The notes under the pieces: model-generated
Seen by the model: the letters and a program-made list of their open reading frames with translations, nothing else
The model's database searches: none
Told to the model about the DNA's origin: nothing
Assembly (NCBI GenBank): GCA_963698885.1
Contig: CAVOSJ010000002.1
Location: 310,001 to 374,000 of the forward strand
From: JBARKJ01 sp963698885
Lineage (GTDB): Bacteria > Nitrospirota > JACRHJ01
Direction: 5' to 3'
DNA: 64,000 bases
Made by a program: the position numbers and the translations under genes
Shown here: positions 25,018-33,732 of the stretch, piece by piece
Layout: each line of letters begins with the position of its first letter
How positions within the stretch are numbered: the stretch's first letter is position 1

Positions 25018-26481
25018 ATGCTCGATGAAAGCGTTAGAGAAGGCCTGACTTTCGATGACGTACTGCTGCTCCCCAGCAAGTCCGAAGTCCTTCCCAAGGA
25101 CGTGGATGCGAAGACCCGCGTGACGAGGGAAATCACCATCAATATCCCCATAGTCTCAGCCGCGATGGATACCGTGACGGAGGCGAGGCTTGCCATCGCG
25201 CTCGCGCAGGAGGGCGGCATCGGCATCATACACAAGGCCATGTCTATCGAGAAGCAGGCCATCGAGGTGGACAAGGTAAAGCGTTCCGAGTCCGGCATGA
25301 TAGTCGACCCGATAACCATAGGCCCGGACAACAAGATATTCGAGGCGCTGGACCACATGAGACGCTACCGCATATCCGGCGTCCCCGTCACTAAAAAAGG
25401 GAAGCTCCTTGGCATCCTGACCAACCGCGACCTCCGTTTCGAGACCCGGATGAACGTAAAAGTCTCCGAGGTAATGACGAAGAAGAACCTGGTCACGGCC
25501 CCGGTAGGCACCACGCTGGAAGAGGCGATTAAGCTGCTGCACGAGCACAGGATAGAGAAGCTCCTGGTCATCGACGACGATTATAACCTCAAGGGGCTCA
25601 TAACCATAAAAGATATAGAGAAGCGCATCAAGTACCCGCACGCCTGCAAGGACAGCATGGGCAGGCTCCGCGTCGGGGCGGCGGTAGGCGTGGGCCATGA
25701 CGGGATGGAGCGGGCGCACGCCCTGGTGAAGTCGGGCGCGGACGTGCTCGTGGTGGATACCGCGCACGGTCATTCCAAGGGCGTGATGGACACGGTCAAG
25801 AAGATAAAGAAGAAGTTCCCGAACATCCAGTTGATCGCCGGAAATATCGCGACGGGCGAAGCGGCGAAGGACCTCATAGAGGCGGGAGCGGACGGCATAA
25901 AGGTAGGCATCGGACCGGGCTCGATCTGCACCACGAGGATTGTCGCGGGGGCGGGAGTTCCGCAGATAACCGCCGTGGCGGACTGCTCGAAGGTCGCCGA
26001 CAGATACGACGTCCCGGTAATCGCGGACGGCGGCGTGAAGTTCTCAGGCGACATAACCAAGGCCATCGCCGCCGGGGCCTCCGCCGTTATGATTGGCGGG
26101 CTCTTCGCGGGCACGGAGGAATCACCCGGCGAGACGATCATCTACCAGGGCAGAAGCTATAAGGTATATCGCGGCATGGGCTCCATCGGCGCCATGGAAT
26201 CAGGCAGCAAGGACAGGTATTTCCAGGAGCATGAGAGCCTCGCGTCGAAGCTCGTCCCGGAGGGTATCGAGGGCAGGGTGCCGTATAAGGGGACTCTCGC
26301 GGACTACGTCTTCCAGCTCGTGGGCGGTCTGCGCGCGGGCATGGGATATACCGGCTGCGCAAGTATTCCCGAGCTTCGGGAGAAGGCGCGGTTCGTAAAG
26401 ATTTCCGGCGCGGGGCTGCGGGAATCGCACGTGCACGACGTCGTGATCACGAAAGAAGCGCCGAATTACAGGATGGAGTAA
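25018..26481 (+). CDS. guaB: Inosine-5'-monophosphate dehydrogenase
   Basis: It oxidises IMP to XMP, the first committed step to GMP. The 487-residue protein has the start EGLTFDDVLLLPSKSEVLP, two CBS domains (about residues 95-205), the catalytic cysteine loop GIGPGSICTTRIVAGAG, and a flap with GMGSIGAMESGSKDRYFQE. Full length. AAAGGAG precedes ATG 25018. A terminator hairpin follows. Confidence 0.95.
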   Translation: MLDESVREGLTFDDVLLLPSKSEVLPKDVDAKTRVTREITINIPIVSAAMDTVTEARLAIALAQEGGIGIIHKAMSIEKQAIEVDKVKRSESGMIVDPITIGPDNKIFEALDHMRRYRISGVPVTKKGKLLGILTNRDLRFETRMNVKVSEVMTKKNLVTAPVGTTLEEAIKLLHEHRIEKLLVIDDDYNLKGLITIKDIEKRIKYPHACKDSMGRLRVGAAVGVGHDGMERAHALVKSGADVLVVDTAHGHSKGVMDTVKKIKKKFPNIQLIAGNIATGEAAKDLIEAGADGIKVGIGPGSICTTRIVAGAGVPQITAVADCSKVADRYDVPVIADGGVKFSGDITKAIAAGASAVMIGGLFAGTEESPGETIIYQGRSYKVYRGMGSIGAMESGSKDRYFQEHESLASKLVPEGIEGRVPYKGTLADYVFQLVGGLRAGMGYTGCASIPELREKARFVKISGAGLRESHVHDVVITKEAPNYRME

Positions 26482-26490
26482 ATCTCTAAA

Positions 26491-26520
26491 GAAAAGCCGA
26501 TTAAACCCGGCTTTCTTTTC
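26491..26520 (+). terminator. Terminator after guaB
   Basis: AAAGCCG (26493-26499) pairs with CGGCTTT (26508-26514), followed by CTTTTC. A second small hairpin (TTCGGTGA/TCACCGAA) follows before rluB. Confidence 0.65.
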
Positions 26521-26563
26521 GGTGATTTTAATTCACCGAAAGAAACTGGGTAGGACGGTTTAA

Positions 26564-27346
26564 ATGCCTTTAGAAAGAATTCAAAAGATTTTATCCGCTG
26601 CCGGTATATGCTCGCGCCGTGAGGCCGAGGAGCTGATACTGGAGGGGAAGGTGCGGGTAAACGGGCACATCGTGGAAGAGCTCGGCCAGAAGGCGGACCC
26701 GGAAAACGATGTCATAAAGGTCGGCAACCGCGTAGTAGGGCGGCAGTCGCCGGAAATGAAAAACGCCAAGAAAACCTACCTGCTCTTAAACAAGCCCAGG
26801 GGCTGCGTCACCACCACCAAAGACCCCCAGGGCCGCAAGACCGTGATGGAACTTCTGGGCCATGTCGGCGCTCGCGTCTACCCCGTGGGGCGGCTGGACT
26901 ACGACAGCGAGGGGCTTCTGATACTCACGAACGACGGCGACTTCGCCAACTCGATAATGCACCCGTCGAAAGAGGTGCCGAAGACTTATGAAGTCAAAGT
27001 GCGAGGCGTGATGGACGACGCGGAGCTTCGGCACCTGGCAACCGGCGTGAGGTTAGAGGACGGTCTGACCGCGTCAGCCAAGGTGCGTAAAATGAAGCTT
27101 GCGGAATCGAACTCCTGGATCGAAATAACCATCCACGAAGGCCGGAACCGCCAGGTGCGGCGGATGTGCGATGCGCTCGGGCACCCGGTGCAGAAGCTAA
27201 AACGCACGAAAGTTGGCCCGGTAGGCACCAAGGGCCTGCCCGTAGGTACATACAGGGAGCTGACACCGGGCGAAATAAAAGCGCTGCTTCGCGCCTCTGG
27301 GAAAGAAGTCGAAAAAACCAACCGCATTAAAAAAGCTGCCGGATAA
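26564..27346 (+). CDS. rluB: 23S rRNA pseudouridine synthase (RluB/RsuA family)
   Basis: The 260-residue protein starts with an S4 RNA-binding domain (RIQKILSAAGICSRREAEELI) and continues with the RsuA/RluB catalytic domain. The catalytic aspartate is in VGRLDYDSEGLLILTNDG and the family signature HEGRNRQVRRMC lies near residue 195. RluB modifies U2605 of 23S rRNA in E. coli; the choice of RluB over RsuA rests on overall resemblance. It precedes aspS by 22 bases. Confidence 0.88.
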   Translation: MPLERIQKILSAAGICSRREAEELILEGKVRVNGHIVEELGQKADPENDVIKVGNRVVGRQSPEMKNAKKTYLLLNKPRGCVTTTKDPQGRKTVMELLGHVGARVYPVGRLDYDSEGLLILTNDGDFANSIMHPSKEVPKTYEVKVRGVMDDAELRHLATGVRLEDGLTASAKVRKMKLAESNSWIEITIHEGRNRQVRRMCDALGHPVQKLKRTKVGPVGTKGLPVGTYRELTPGEIKALLRASGKEVEKTNRIKKAAG

Positions 27347-27368
27347 ACTTTCTCTGGAGATATGAAAA

Positions 27369-29138
27369 TTGAAACTCAAGCGGACTCACGACTGCGGAAG
27401 CCTTCGCGCGTCGGATAAAGGAACAGAAGTGGTCCTCGCGGGCTGGGTTGAGACCCGGCGCGACCACGGCGGGCTCATATTCATAGACCTCCGGGACAGG
27501 GCCGGCATTACGCAGATCGCGTTCAGCGAGGACGCGAGCCAGGAAGCCCATCACCTGGCGGAGTCCGTCAGGACGGAGTACGTCGTGGCGGTGCGGGGCA
27601 AGGTTTTCCTGCGTCCCGAGGGTACCGCGAACAAGGACCTGCCGACGGGCGACGTGGAAGTATATATAAATGAACTTGAGATATTAAATACGTCGAAGAC
27701 TCCCCCGTTCCCTCTGACCGACGATACCGACGCCTCCGAGGCGCTCAAGCTTAAGTACCGATACCTGGACCTCCGGCGCAGGCCGCTCCAGAAGGCGCTC
27801 ATGACGCGCCACAGGATATGCGCGACTGTGCGGCGCTTTCTTGATAACGAGGCATTTATAGATGTCGAGACCCCGATGCTAACCAAGAGCACCCCGGAAG
27901 GCGCGCGCGACTACCTGGTCCCGTCCCGCGTGAACGTCGGGAAGTTCTACGCCCTGCCCCAGTCGCCGCAGCTCTTCAAGCAGATACTTATGGTGTCCGG
28001 CTTCGAGAAATATTACCAGATAGTGAAATGCTTCCGCGACGAGGACCTGCGGGCCGACCGTCAGCCGGAGTTCACCCAGATAGACATGGAGATGTCTTTC
28101 ATCAATGAAGAGGATATATATTCGCTCATCGAACGGATGATGGGCGAGATATTCCGCGAGATAAAAGGCGTCGAACTGCCGGTCCCGTTCCCCAGGATGA
28201 GTTATGCGGACGCGATGGCGAGATACGGCTCGGACAAGCCGGATACGCGGTTCGGCCTGGAGTTGAAAAACCTCTCAGAAGTCGTGAAGGCTACGGAGTT
28301 CCAGGTAATGAAAGGCGCCCTGGCGTCAGGCGGCGTGGTAAAGGGTATAAATGCCAAGGGTCTCGCGGGGATGTCCCGGAAAGAGATCGAGGACCTGACG
28401 AATACCGCGATATCCTTCGGCGCTAAGGGGATGGCCTGGATGAAGGTCGCGGCCCAGGGGATAGAGTCTCCGATAAAGAAGTTCTTCGACGATGCGACGC
28501 TTTCTAACATATCGAATAGTCTTGATGCGAAAGAAGGGGACCTGCTGGTATTTATTGCCGACAAAAAGAAAGTCGCCGACGACGTTCTGGGCAGGCTGCG
28601 GCTGGAAATAGCCAGAAGGCTTGGATTGATAGACGACACGAAGTTCAATTTCCTCTGGGTGACGGACTTCCCGCAGTTCGAGTGGAACGAAGACGAGAAG
28701 CGCTGGGAGGCGATGCACCACCCGTTCACGGCGCCGATGGAAGAGGACGTGCCGCTTCTGCTCACGGAGCCGGAGAAGGTCCGGGCGCGCGCATACGACA
28801 TCGTGTTAAACGGCAGTGAAGTCGGCGGCGGGAGCATCCGTATCCACCGCTCGGAGGTGCAGTCCCTGATGTTCAAGGCGCTTGGGATTGACGAGGAACG
28901 GGCAAAGGAGCGGTTCGGGTTCCTGCTGGAGGCGCTGGAGTTCGGCGCGCCGCCGCACGGCGGCATCGCGTTCGGCCTGGACAGGCTCTCTATGATACTC
29001 ACCGGCGCGGACTCCATAAGAGACGTCATCGCTTTCCCCAAGACCCAGAAGGCGACCGACCTCATGACTGACGCGCCGTCAGACGTGGACAAGGCGCAGC
29101 TCCGCGAGCTTCATATAAAGCTGGATGTGGTAACATAA
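27369..29138 (+). CDS. aspS: Aspartyl-tRNA synthetase
   Basis: Class II synthetase, 589 residues, with an OB-fold anticodon domain (VVLAGWVETRRDHGGLIFIDLRDR), motif 2 (KCFRDEDLRADRQPEFTQID), the bacterial GAD insert and motif 3 (GIAFGLDRLSMIL). The open frame starts at a TTG (27369). A better-placed ATG at 27362 is one base out of frame; removing one A would give MKLKLKRTHDCG. That makes this another probable single-base insertion, though less certain. TCTGGAGA lies ahead of the ATG. Operon with rluB. Confidence 0.93.
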   Translation: MKLKRTHDCGSLRASDKGTEVVLAGWVETRRDHGGLIFIDLRDRAGITQIAFSEDASQEAHHLAESVRTEYVVAVRGKVFLRPEGTANKDLPTGDVEVYINELEILNTSKTPPFPLTDDTDASEALKLKYRYLDLRRRPLQKALMTRHRICATVRRFLDNEAFIDVETPMLTKSTPEGARDYLVPSRVNVGKFYALPQSPQLFKQILMVSGFEKYYQIVKCFRDEDLRADRQPEFTQIDMEMSFINEEDIYSLIERMMGEIFREIKGVELPVPFPRMSYADAMARYGSDKPDTRFGLELKNLSEVVKATEFQVMKGALASGGVVKGINAKGLAGMSRKEIEDLTNTAISFGAKGMAWMKVAAQGIESPIKKFFDDATLSNISNSLDAKEGDLLVFIADKKKVADDVLGRLRLEIARRLGLIDDTKFNFLWVTDFPQFEWNEDEKRWEAMHHPFTAPMEEDVPLLLTEPEKVRARAYDIVLNGSEVGGGSIRIHRSEVQSLMFKALGIDEERAKERFGFLLEALEFGAPPHGGIAFGLDRLSMILTGADSIRDVIAFPKTQKATDLMTDAPSDVDKAQLRELHIKLDVVT

Positions 29139-29185
29139 CGGTATAAATTTCAAAAGGGCCGACACATGGGTCGGCCCCCTACAAT

Positions 29186-29677
29186 ATGGATGTAAAAAAA
29201 ACATTCGACAAAATTGACCGCTCCATTACGGAATGGATGGCGGTTTTCGGCATTGTCCTCTTAAGGTTTAGTTTAGGGATAGTCTTCTTCTGGTTCGGCG
29301 TATTGAAATTCTTCCCCGGCCTCTCTCCCGCCGACGAGCTTGCCCGCCGCACAATCTCGATTATAACTTTCAACATGATACCGTCCGATATCGCCATTAA
29401 AATCCTGGCATCGTGGGAATGCCTGATAGGCGTAGGCCTTATAACTGGCGTCTTCATGCGCTTTACAATATTACTGCTCGTCCTGCAGATGGCGGGAACT
29501 TTCATGCCGCTCTTCCTTTTTCCGCATGAGACGTTCGCCCGGTTCCCTTACGCGCCGACGTTAGAGGGGCAGTATATAATCAAGAACCTTGTGCTTGTCT
29601 CCGCGGCGCTTGTTATAGGCGCGACGGTGCGCGGAGGGAAAATTAAACCTGAGCCTGATTCGGAAACAGGGAAATAA
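29186..29677 (+). CDS. DoxX-family membrane protein
   Basis: The 163-residue protein has four hydrophobic helices. The first contains RFSLGIVFFWFGVLKFFPGL, with the helix-turn typical of DoxX/DoxD-like proteins. The family includes quinone-linked oxidase subunits and redox partners, but most members have no assigned role. It is transcribed with the CapA-like gene 17 bases downstream. Confidence 0.75.
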   Translation: MDVKKTFDKIDRSITEWMAVFGIVLLRFSLGIVFFWFGVLKFFPGLSPADELARRTISIITFNMIPSDIAIKILASWECLIGVGLITGVFMRFTILLLVLQMAGTFMPLFLFPHETFARFPYAPTLEGQYIIKNLVLVSAALVIGATVRGGKIKPEPDSETGK

Positions 29678-29694
29678 CGAAACGGAAGGTAGTT

Positions 29695-30770
29695 ATGAAG
29701 AAGTTTTTGCTCGCTGCTCTTTTAATCTCCGCCCTCGTTACTCCTGAAATATCGTCGGCTTCCGAAACCGTCCTCATGGTTGTCGGAGACATCTGCCCGC
29801 ATCCTTCGTGGGTGAAGAAGGAAATCCCGGTCCCGGCGCTATTCAAAGGCGTGGCCCGTACGCTCTTCAAGGCGGACGTTTTAATCGGCAACCTCGAAAC
29901 CCCGCTCACTGCATGTTCCCAGCCGACGCCCTCGAAGGCGGAGGACGCCCTGAAGGCGAAGAGGGAATTCGTGTTCCGCTCGTGCCGGGAAGACGTTGCG
30001 CTGGGCCTGAAGGACGCCGGGTTTACGGCGCTGACACTTGCCAACAACCACATGCTGGACTACCAGGAGCAAGGGGTCCTGAAGATACGTTGACGCGGCT
30101 GAAATCGGCGGGCATCCTTACGGCGGGCGCGGGAGAAAACCTGGAAGCCGCGGAGAAGCCGGCGGTGATAGAGTCGGGGAGTAGGAAATTTATCGTCATA
30201 TCCGCCTCGGACGTAGTGCCGCTTAATTACGAGGCGACCCCCGTGAAGCCCGGCATATTCTCCATGAAGGACGAGGGGGAGCTTTTCTCCCAAGTCGTGG
30301 CGGCACGAAAGGACTACCCGGACGACGTGCTGGTCCTTATGCTGCACTGGGGAGTGGAGGCCGCTTATTCGCCGACCGAGCGGCAGAAGGAAATCGCGCG
30401 GAACCTGGTTGACGCCGGCGCCGACCTCATAATCGGGGCGCATCCGCACAGGGTGCAGGGGGTGGAGTTCTACAAAGGCAAGCCGATTTTCTACAGCCTG
30501 GGGAACTTCCAGTTCGACTCAAACCCGCCCGGCGACGAGAGCGTCATAGCGAAGATAACCTATAAGGACGGGAGCAACGACCCGGCGGAAGTCAGCGTGA
30601 TACCGGTACTAATCGAAAAGGGCGGCTACCCCAGGATACTTAAGGCAAAAGAGCCGGAGTATTCGGTTATACTGGGGAGGCTGGCCGGCCAGGGGAAAGA
30701 CCTGGGGACGGCGGTTTCGGGCGCCCGTTTAGCTCCGGCGGTCACGACAATATCGGCGTATGGCCCCTGA
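29695..30770 (+). CDS. CapA-family (PGA_cap) metallophosphatase-like protein, frameshifted
   Basis: The protein has a signal peptide (MKKFLLAALLISALVTP). The CapA motifs follow in order: VGDICPHPSW, IGNLETPLT, ANNHMLDYQ, then in the second frame HWGVEAAYSPTERQ, IGAHPHRVQG and YSLGNFQFD. CapA-type proteins are calcineurin-like and were first linked to poly-gamma-glutamate capsules; most relatives lack a proven substrate. The frame breaks near 30080-30086, where one base appears to be missing (LK then DTLTRLKSAGI). It converges with the GH57 gene, four bases apart. Confidence 0.82.
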
Positions 30771-30773
30771 TCT

Positions 30774-32372
30774 CTACGCGTAAACCTTATAGTCCAGTTC
30801 CGGAAAGATATTGTCCCTGCTCTCCAGGTCTTCCAGGAACTTCGTGTCTATCTTCTTCTCCGAAATCATCTCGTATAGCGCGTTAAAGCTCTTTATGTGG
30901 TCCTTCGTGCGTTTCACGGCGTACTGGACCATCGTGCCGGTCTTCATGATAAAGGCCCAGTCCGAGCTCTGCGCGAGCAGCAGCTCCCGCGCCGCCTGGT
31001 TCAGCGCGCGCAGCGTCACGCCGTCGGATTCGCGGCTGGCATTATTATTCCGGGCCAGTTCCACCATCCTCTGAGCCGTCTTGTGCAGGTGGCGGTATAT
31101 CCAGTCGTTCGTCCCTTCCAGCCATACCTCGGAATAACCCTTGTATCCCCAGGACGACAGAGACGGAGTCGCCTTCTGGTTGCTCGGGTTCTCCTCCAGG
31201 TACTCCATCGGCGTGATGGGCCGGATCGTGTCCTGGTCGTGATGGAGCTTCCTGAAAAGGAAGTCCAGCCACTCCGGCCCCTCGAACCACCAGTGTCCGA
31301 AGAGTTCCGCATCGTATGGGGAGACGATTATGGGTTTCCTGTCCATGATGGACTCAAGGTATTCGGCCTGCTTTTCACGGTTGAACATGAAATTGCTGGC
31401 ATGGTCCGCGGCTTTGCCGAGCGCGCGCGCCCGGACGTACGGCTCCTTGTTGTCCGACGGCCCGGTTATCTGATGATACTTGATGCCGATGTTCGTGCGG
31501 ACGCCGTCGCTGTGCAGGTACGGGCGGATATAGTCGTAGTCCAGATCAAAGCCCACGTCCCTGTAGAAGTCCCTGTAGGAATAGTCTCCGGGGTAGCCTT
31601 CCTGCGCGCTCCAGACCTGTTTGGAGGACTCGAGGTCCCGTCCGAATGCGGCGACCCCGTTGGGACAGTATATGGGCGCGAAAACACCGTATTTCGGCCT
31701 GGGCTTCGCGTAAAGCAAGCCGTGGCTGTCCGTAAAGAAGAACTTTATCCCGTATGGCTTCAACACCTCTTCGAGACCCGGATAATAGCCGCACTCCGGG
31801 AGCCAGATGCCCCTGGGCGGTCGGCCCAGGTGCTTCTCGTAGTTCCGCGCCGCTATCTCTATCTGGGCGCGGACAGCGTTCGGGTTCAGTTCCATCAGCG
31901 GCAGGAAACCGTGAGTGGCGGCGCAGGTGATTATCTCCAGCTTGCCCATGTCCTGGAATTTTTTAAATGCGGCTACCAGGTTCCTGCCGTACTTCGTGTC
32001 AAAGACGTACTTGCAGTTATTGAACCGCTCGCGGTACATCCTGGCCAGCTCAAAGAACTGCGGCTGCCAGCGGGTGCGCTCCACCTCTTTTTCGGAAAGC
32101 TCGATAAGCTTCCCAATGTGGCGGAGGTAGCGTTCCTGCAGCAAAGGGTCCGTCAGCATGGCGATAAGCGTCGGTGTGAGGCTCATCGTGATGCGGAAGT
32201 CCACGCCGTCCTGTACGAGGGAGTCGAAGACGTTTATGAGAGGGATATAAGTCTCGCTGATGGCTTCGTAGAGCCAATCTTCTTCCAGAAACTCTTCGTA
32301 CTCGGGGTGCCTGACAAACGGAAGATGAGCGTGCAAGACTATAGCCAGATAACCTTTTTCCAAAACCGGCAC
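30774..32372 (-). CDS. GH57 1,4-alpha-glucan branching enzyme
   Basis: The 532-residue protein shows the GH57 conserved regions: HAHLPFVRHPE near the start, the nucleophile glutamate in GIWLPECGYYPG, the acid/base aspartate in SPYDAELFGHWWFEGPEW, and a C-terminal DUF1957 helical domain. The GTG at 32372 opens the frame, but a TTG at 32363 with GAGGTG seven bases ahead (MEKGYLAIVLHAH) fits the family start better. It would branch glycogen-like glucan in the cytoplasm. The upstream DUF4912 gene is a frequent partner. Confidence 0.9.
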   Translation of the reverse strand: MPVLEKGYLAIVLHAHLPFVRHPEYEEFLEEDWLYEAISETYIPLINVFDSLVQDGVDFRITMSLTPTLIAMLTDPLLQERYLRHIGKLIELSEKEVERTRWQPQFFELARMYRERFNNCKYVFDTKYGRNLVAAFKKFQDMGKLEIITCAATHGFLPLMELNPNAVRAQIEIAARNYEKHLGRPPRGIWLPECGYYPGLEEVLKPYGIKFFFTDSHGLLYAKPRPKYGVFAPIYCPNGVAAFGRDLESSKQVWSAQEGYPGDYSYRDFYRDVGFDLDYDYIRPYLHSDGVRTNIGIKYHQITGPSDNKEPYVRARALGKAADHASNFMFNREKQAEYLESIMDRKPIIVSPYDAELFGHWWFEGPEWLDFLFRKLHHDQDTIRPITPMEYLEENPSNQKATPSLSSWGYKGYSEVWLEGTNDWIYRHLHKTAQRMVELARNNNASRESDGVTLRALNQAARELLLAQSSDWAFIMKTGTMVQYAVKRTKDHIKSFNALYEMISEKKIDTKFLEDLESRDNIFPELDYKVYA

Positions 32373-32375
32373 CTC

Positions 32376-33464
32376 TTAGATTGCTTTGGTGGACCTGGTA
32401 ACTTCAGGTATTATCCATCTCGTTTCGACTTCGTCCGCCGAAGTGGCGGAGCAGGGTATGGACTGCATGCCGTCTGGCAGGGCGAAACGAAGGGTAAAGG
32501 TGCCGTCGGGACGGAGGGTGACGGGCCGTCCCTGCACGCTTACCTTCGCGTCGGGTTCGGTCGCTCCATAAACTATCAGTTCCGCGTTAAGCACGAACCA
32601 GAACGCCCGCTGCCTCTTCTTGACAGGCGACATGAGGGCAAGCGAGCCCATTCCCGGCGACGATATGCCGAAAGGTATCCTCTGGCCGCCTGCAATGCGC
32701 ACGTCGGCGGACGAGGCGCCGGTCAAGGTGCTCATCCCGCCGGATAGGGCGAATATCCTCTCGAAATCACTGTCCGGGACCATCCATTCCTCGTCCATTA
32801 CCTCGGATACCGAATCCTTAGGCGTCCTGACGGAGTTTGATCGGGCGAGCGTTATGAACCGTCCGTCCTGAGTCTTGAGCCCCAGGTCCACGACAAAGGA
32901 CCTGCCCGGTATCCCCGTATTTATATACCAGTTCCCGACCCTCTCGTAAATGCCGATATCGTAATGGCCGTGGTCGTTTGAGCCGTCGAAATCTATATCC
33001 GTCACGTCATACACCCGAAGGGCGAGATAGGCGTCGTCTCCGGCCTTGCCGAGCGCCCCGCGTTCGGATTCCAGCTTCTTATGTGAGACTTCCCAGTATG
33101 AATATGTCCAGTGCGGGTCCCGGACCATCAAAGTTATGCTGTCGTCCCCGTAATGATACGGGAGTTCGGAGGGCAGGCGGAACTCTTCAGGCGGCACTCC
33201 GGTGTAGAACTTGCTCTCCTCCACTTCCTGCTGTCCGCTCTGCGCGATATGCTCCGCGAGGGCTGCGGGAGGCCCCTCCTGAGGATGAGACGGGGCAAGG
33301 GGAGGCGCCGAGGCTGCTTTTTTCTTTGCAGGCTCTTTGGCGCCGGATAGCAGCAGCTTGATTATTTCCGGCCGTTTTACGCCCTTCTTAAGCTTTACTC
33401 CGAGCTTCTTCGCAAGCGCCAAGAGTTCACTGTCTTCGAGCTTTTGCAGTTCCGACCTGTTCAT
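32376..33464 (-). CDS. DUF4912 protein with N-terminal SAP/Rho-N-like motif
   Basis: Translation from ATG 33464 gives about 362 residues. Residues 5-45 (ELLALAKKLGVKLKKGVKRPEIIKLLL) resemble a Rho-N/SAP helical motif, then a low-complexity Ala/Pro linker, then the DUF4912 core (LMVRDPHWTYSYWEVS) and a C-terminal beta-rich part (VSVQGRPVTLRPDGTFTLRFALPDG) typical of these proteins. Function unknown. The gene stops three bases before the GH57 start, so a role with glucan metabolism is inferred. A longer start at 33521 lacks a ribosome site. Confidence 0.82.
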   Translation of the reverse strand: MNRSELQKLEDSELLALAKKLGVKLKKGVKRPEIIKLLLSGAKEPAKKKAASAPPLAPSHPQEGPPAALAEHIAQSGQQEVEESKFYTGVPPEEFRLPSELPYHYGDDSITLMVRDPHWTYSYWEVSHKKLESERGALGKAGDDAYLALRVYDVTDIDFDGSNDHGHYDIGIYERVGNWYINTGIPGRSFVVDLGLKTQDGRFITLARSNSVRTPKDSVSEVMDEEWMVPDSDFERIFALSGGMSTLTGASSADVRIAGGQRIPFGISSPGMGSLALMSPVKKRQRAFWFVLNAELIVYGATEPDAKVSVQGRPVTLRPDGTFTLRFALPDGMQSIPCSATSADEVETRWIIPEVTRSTKAI

Positions 33465-33732
33465 TAGACACGGCTCCGTTCTGCTTTTTTTATGTGAGAG
33501 GTTATTTCGAGAAATGGACAATGCTTATTTGACTTTAGAAAATATAACAGAAAAGGGTGGAGGTGTCAAAAAACCGAGTAATATTTCGCCTATATAACTA
33601 TTTGCTCAAAAAAACGTTAAGGTTTTTTAATATCTTAGAAACTAATTGCAATTGTTCTGAAAATAAACTAAGATTTTCTTGATTCTAATTTAATAATAGT
33701 GTTAAGAATACCCGAGTTCTAAAGGAGGAAAG

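Noticed and set aside
30897..32747. 616-codon open frame on the plus strand
   Set aside because: It is antisense to the GH57 and DUF4912 genes, has no ribosome site and no domain motif. High GC makes long shadow frames common here.
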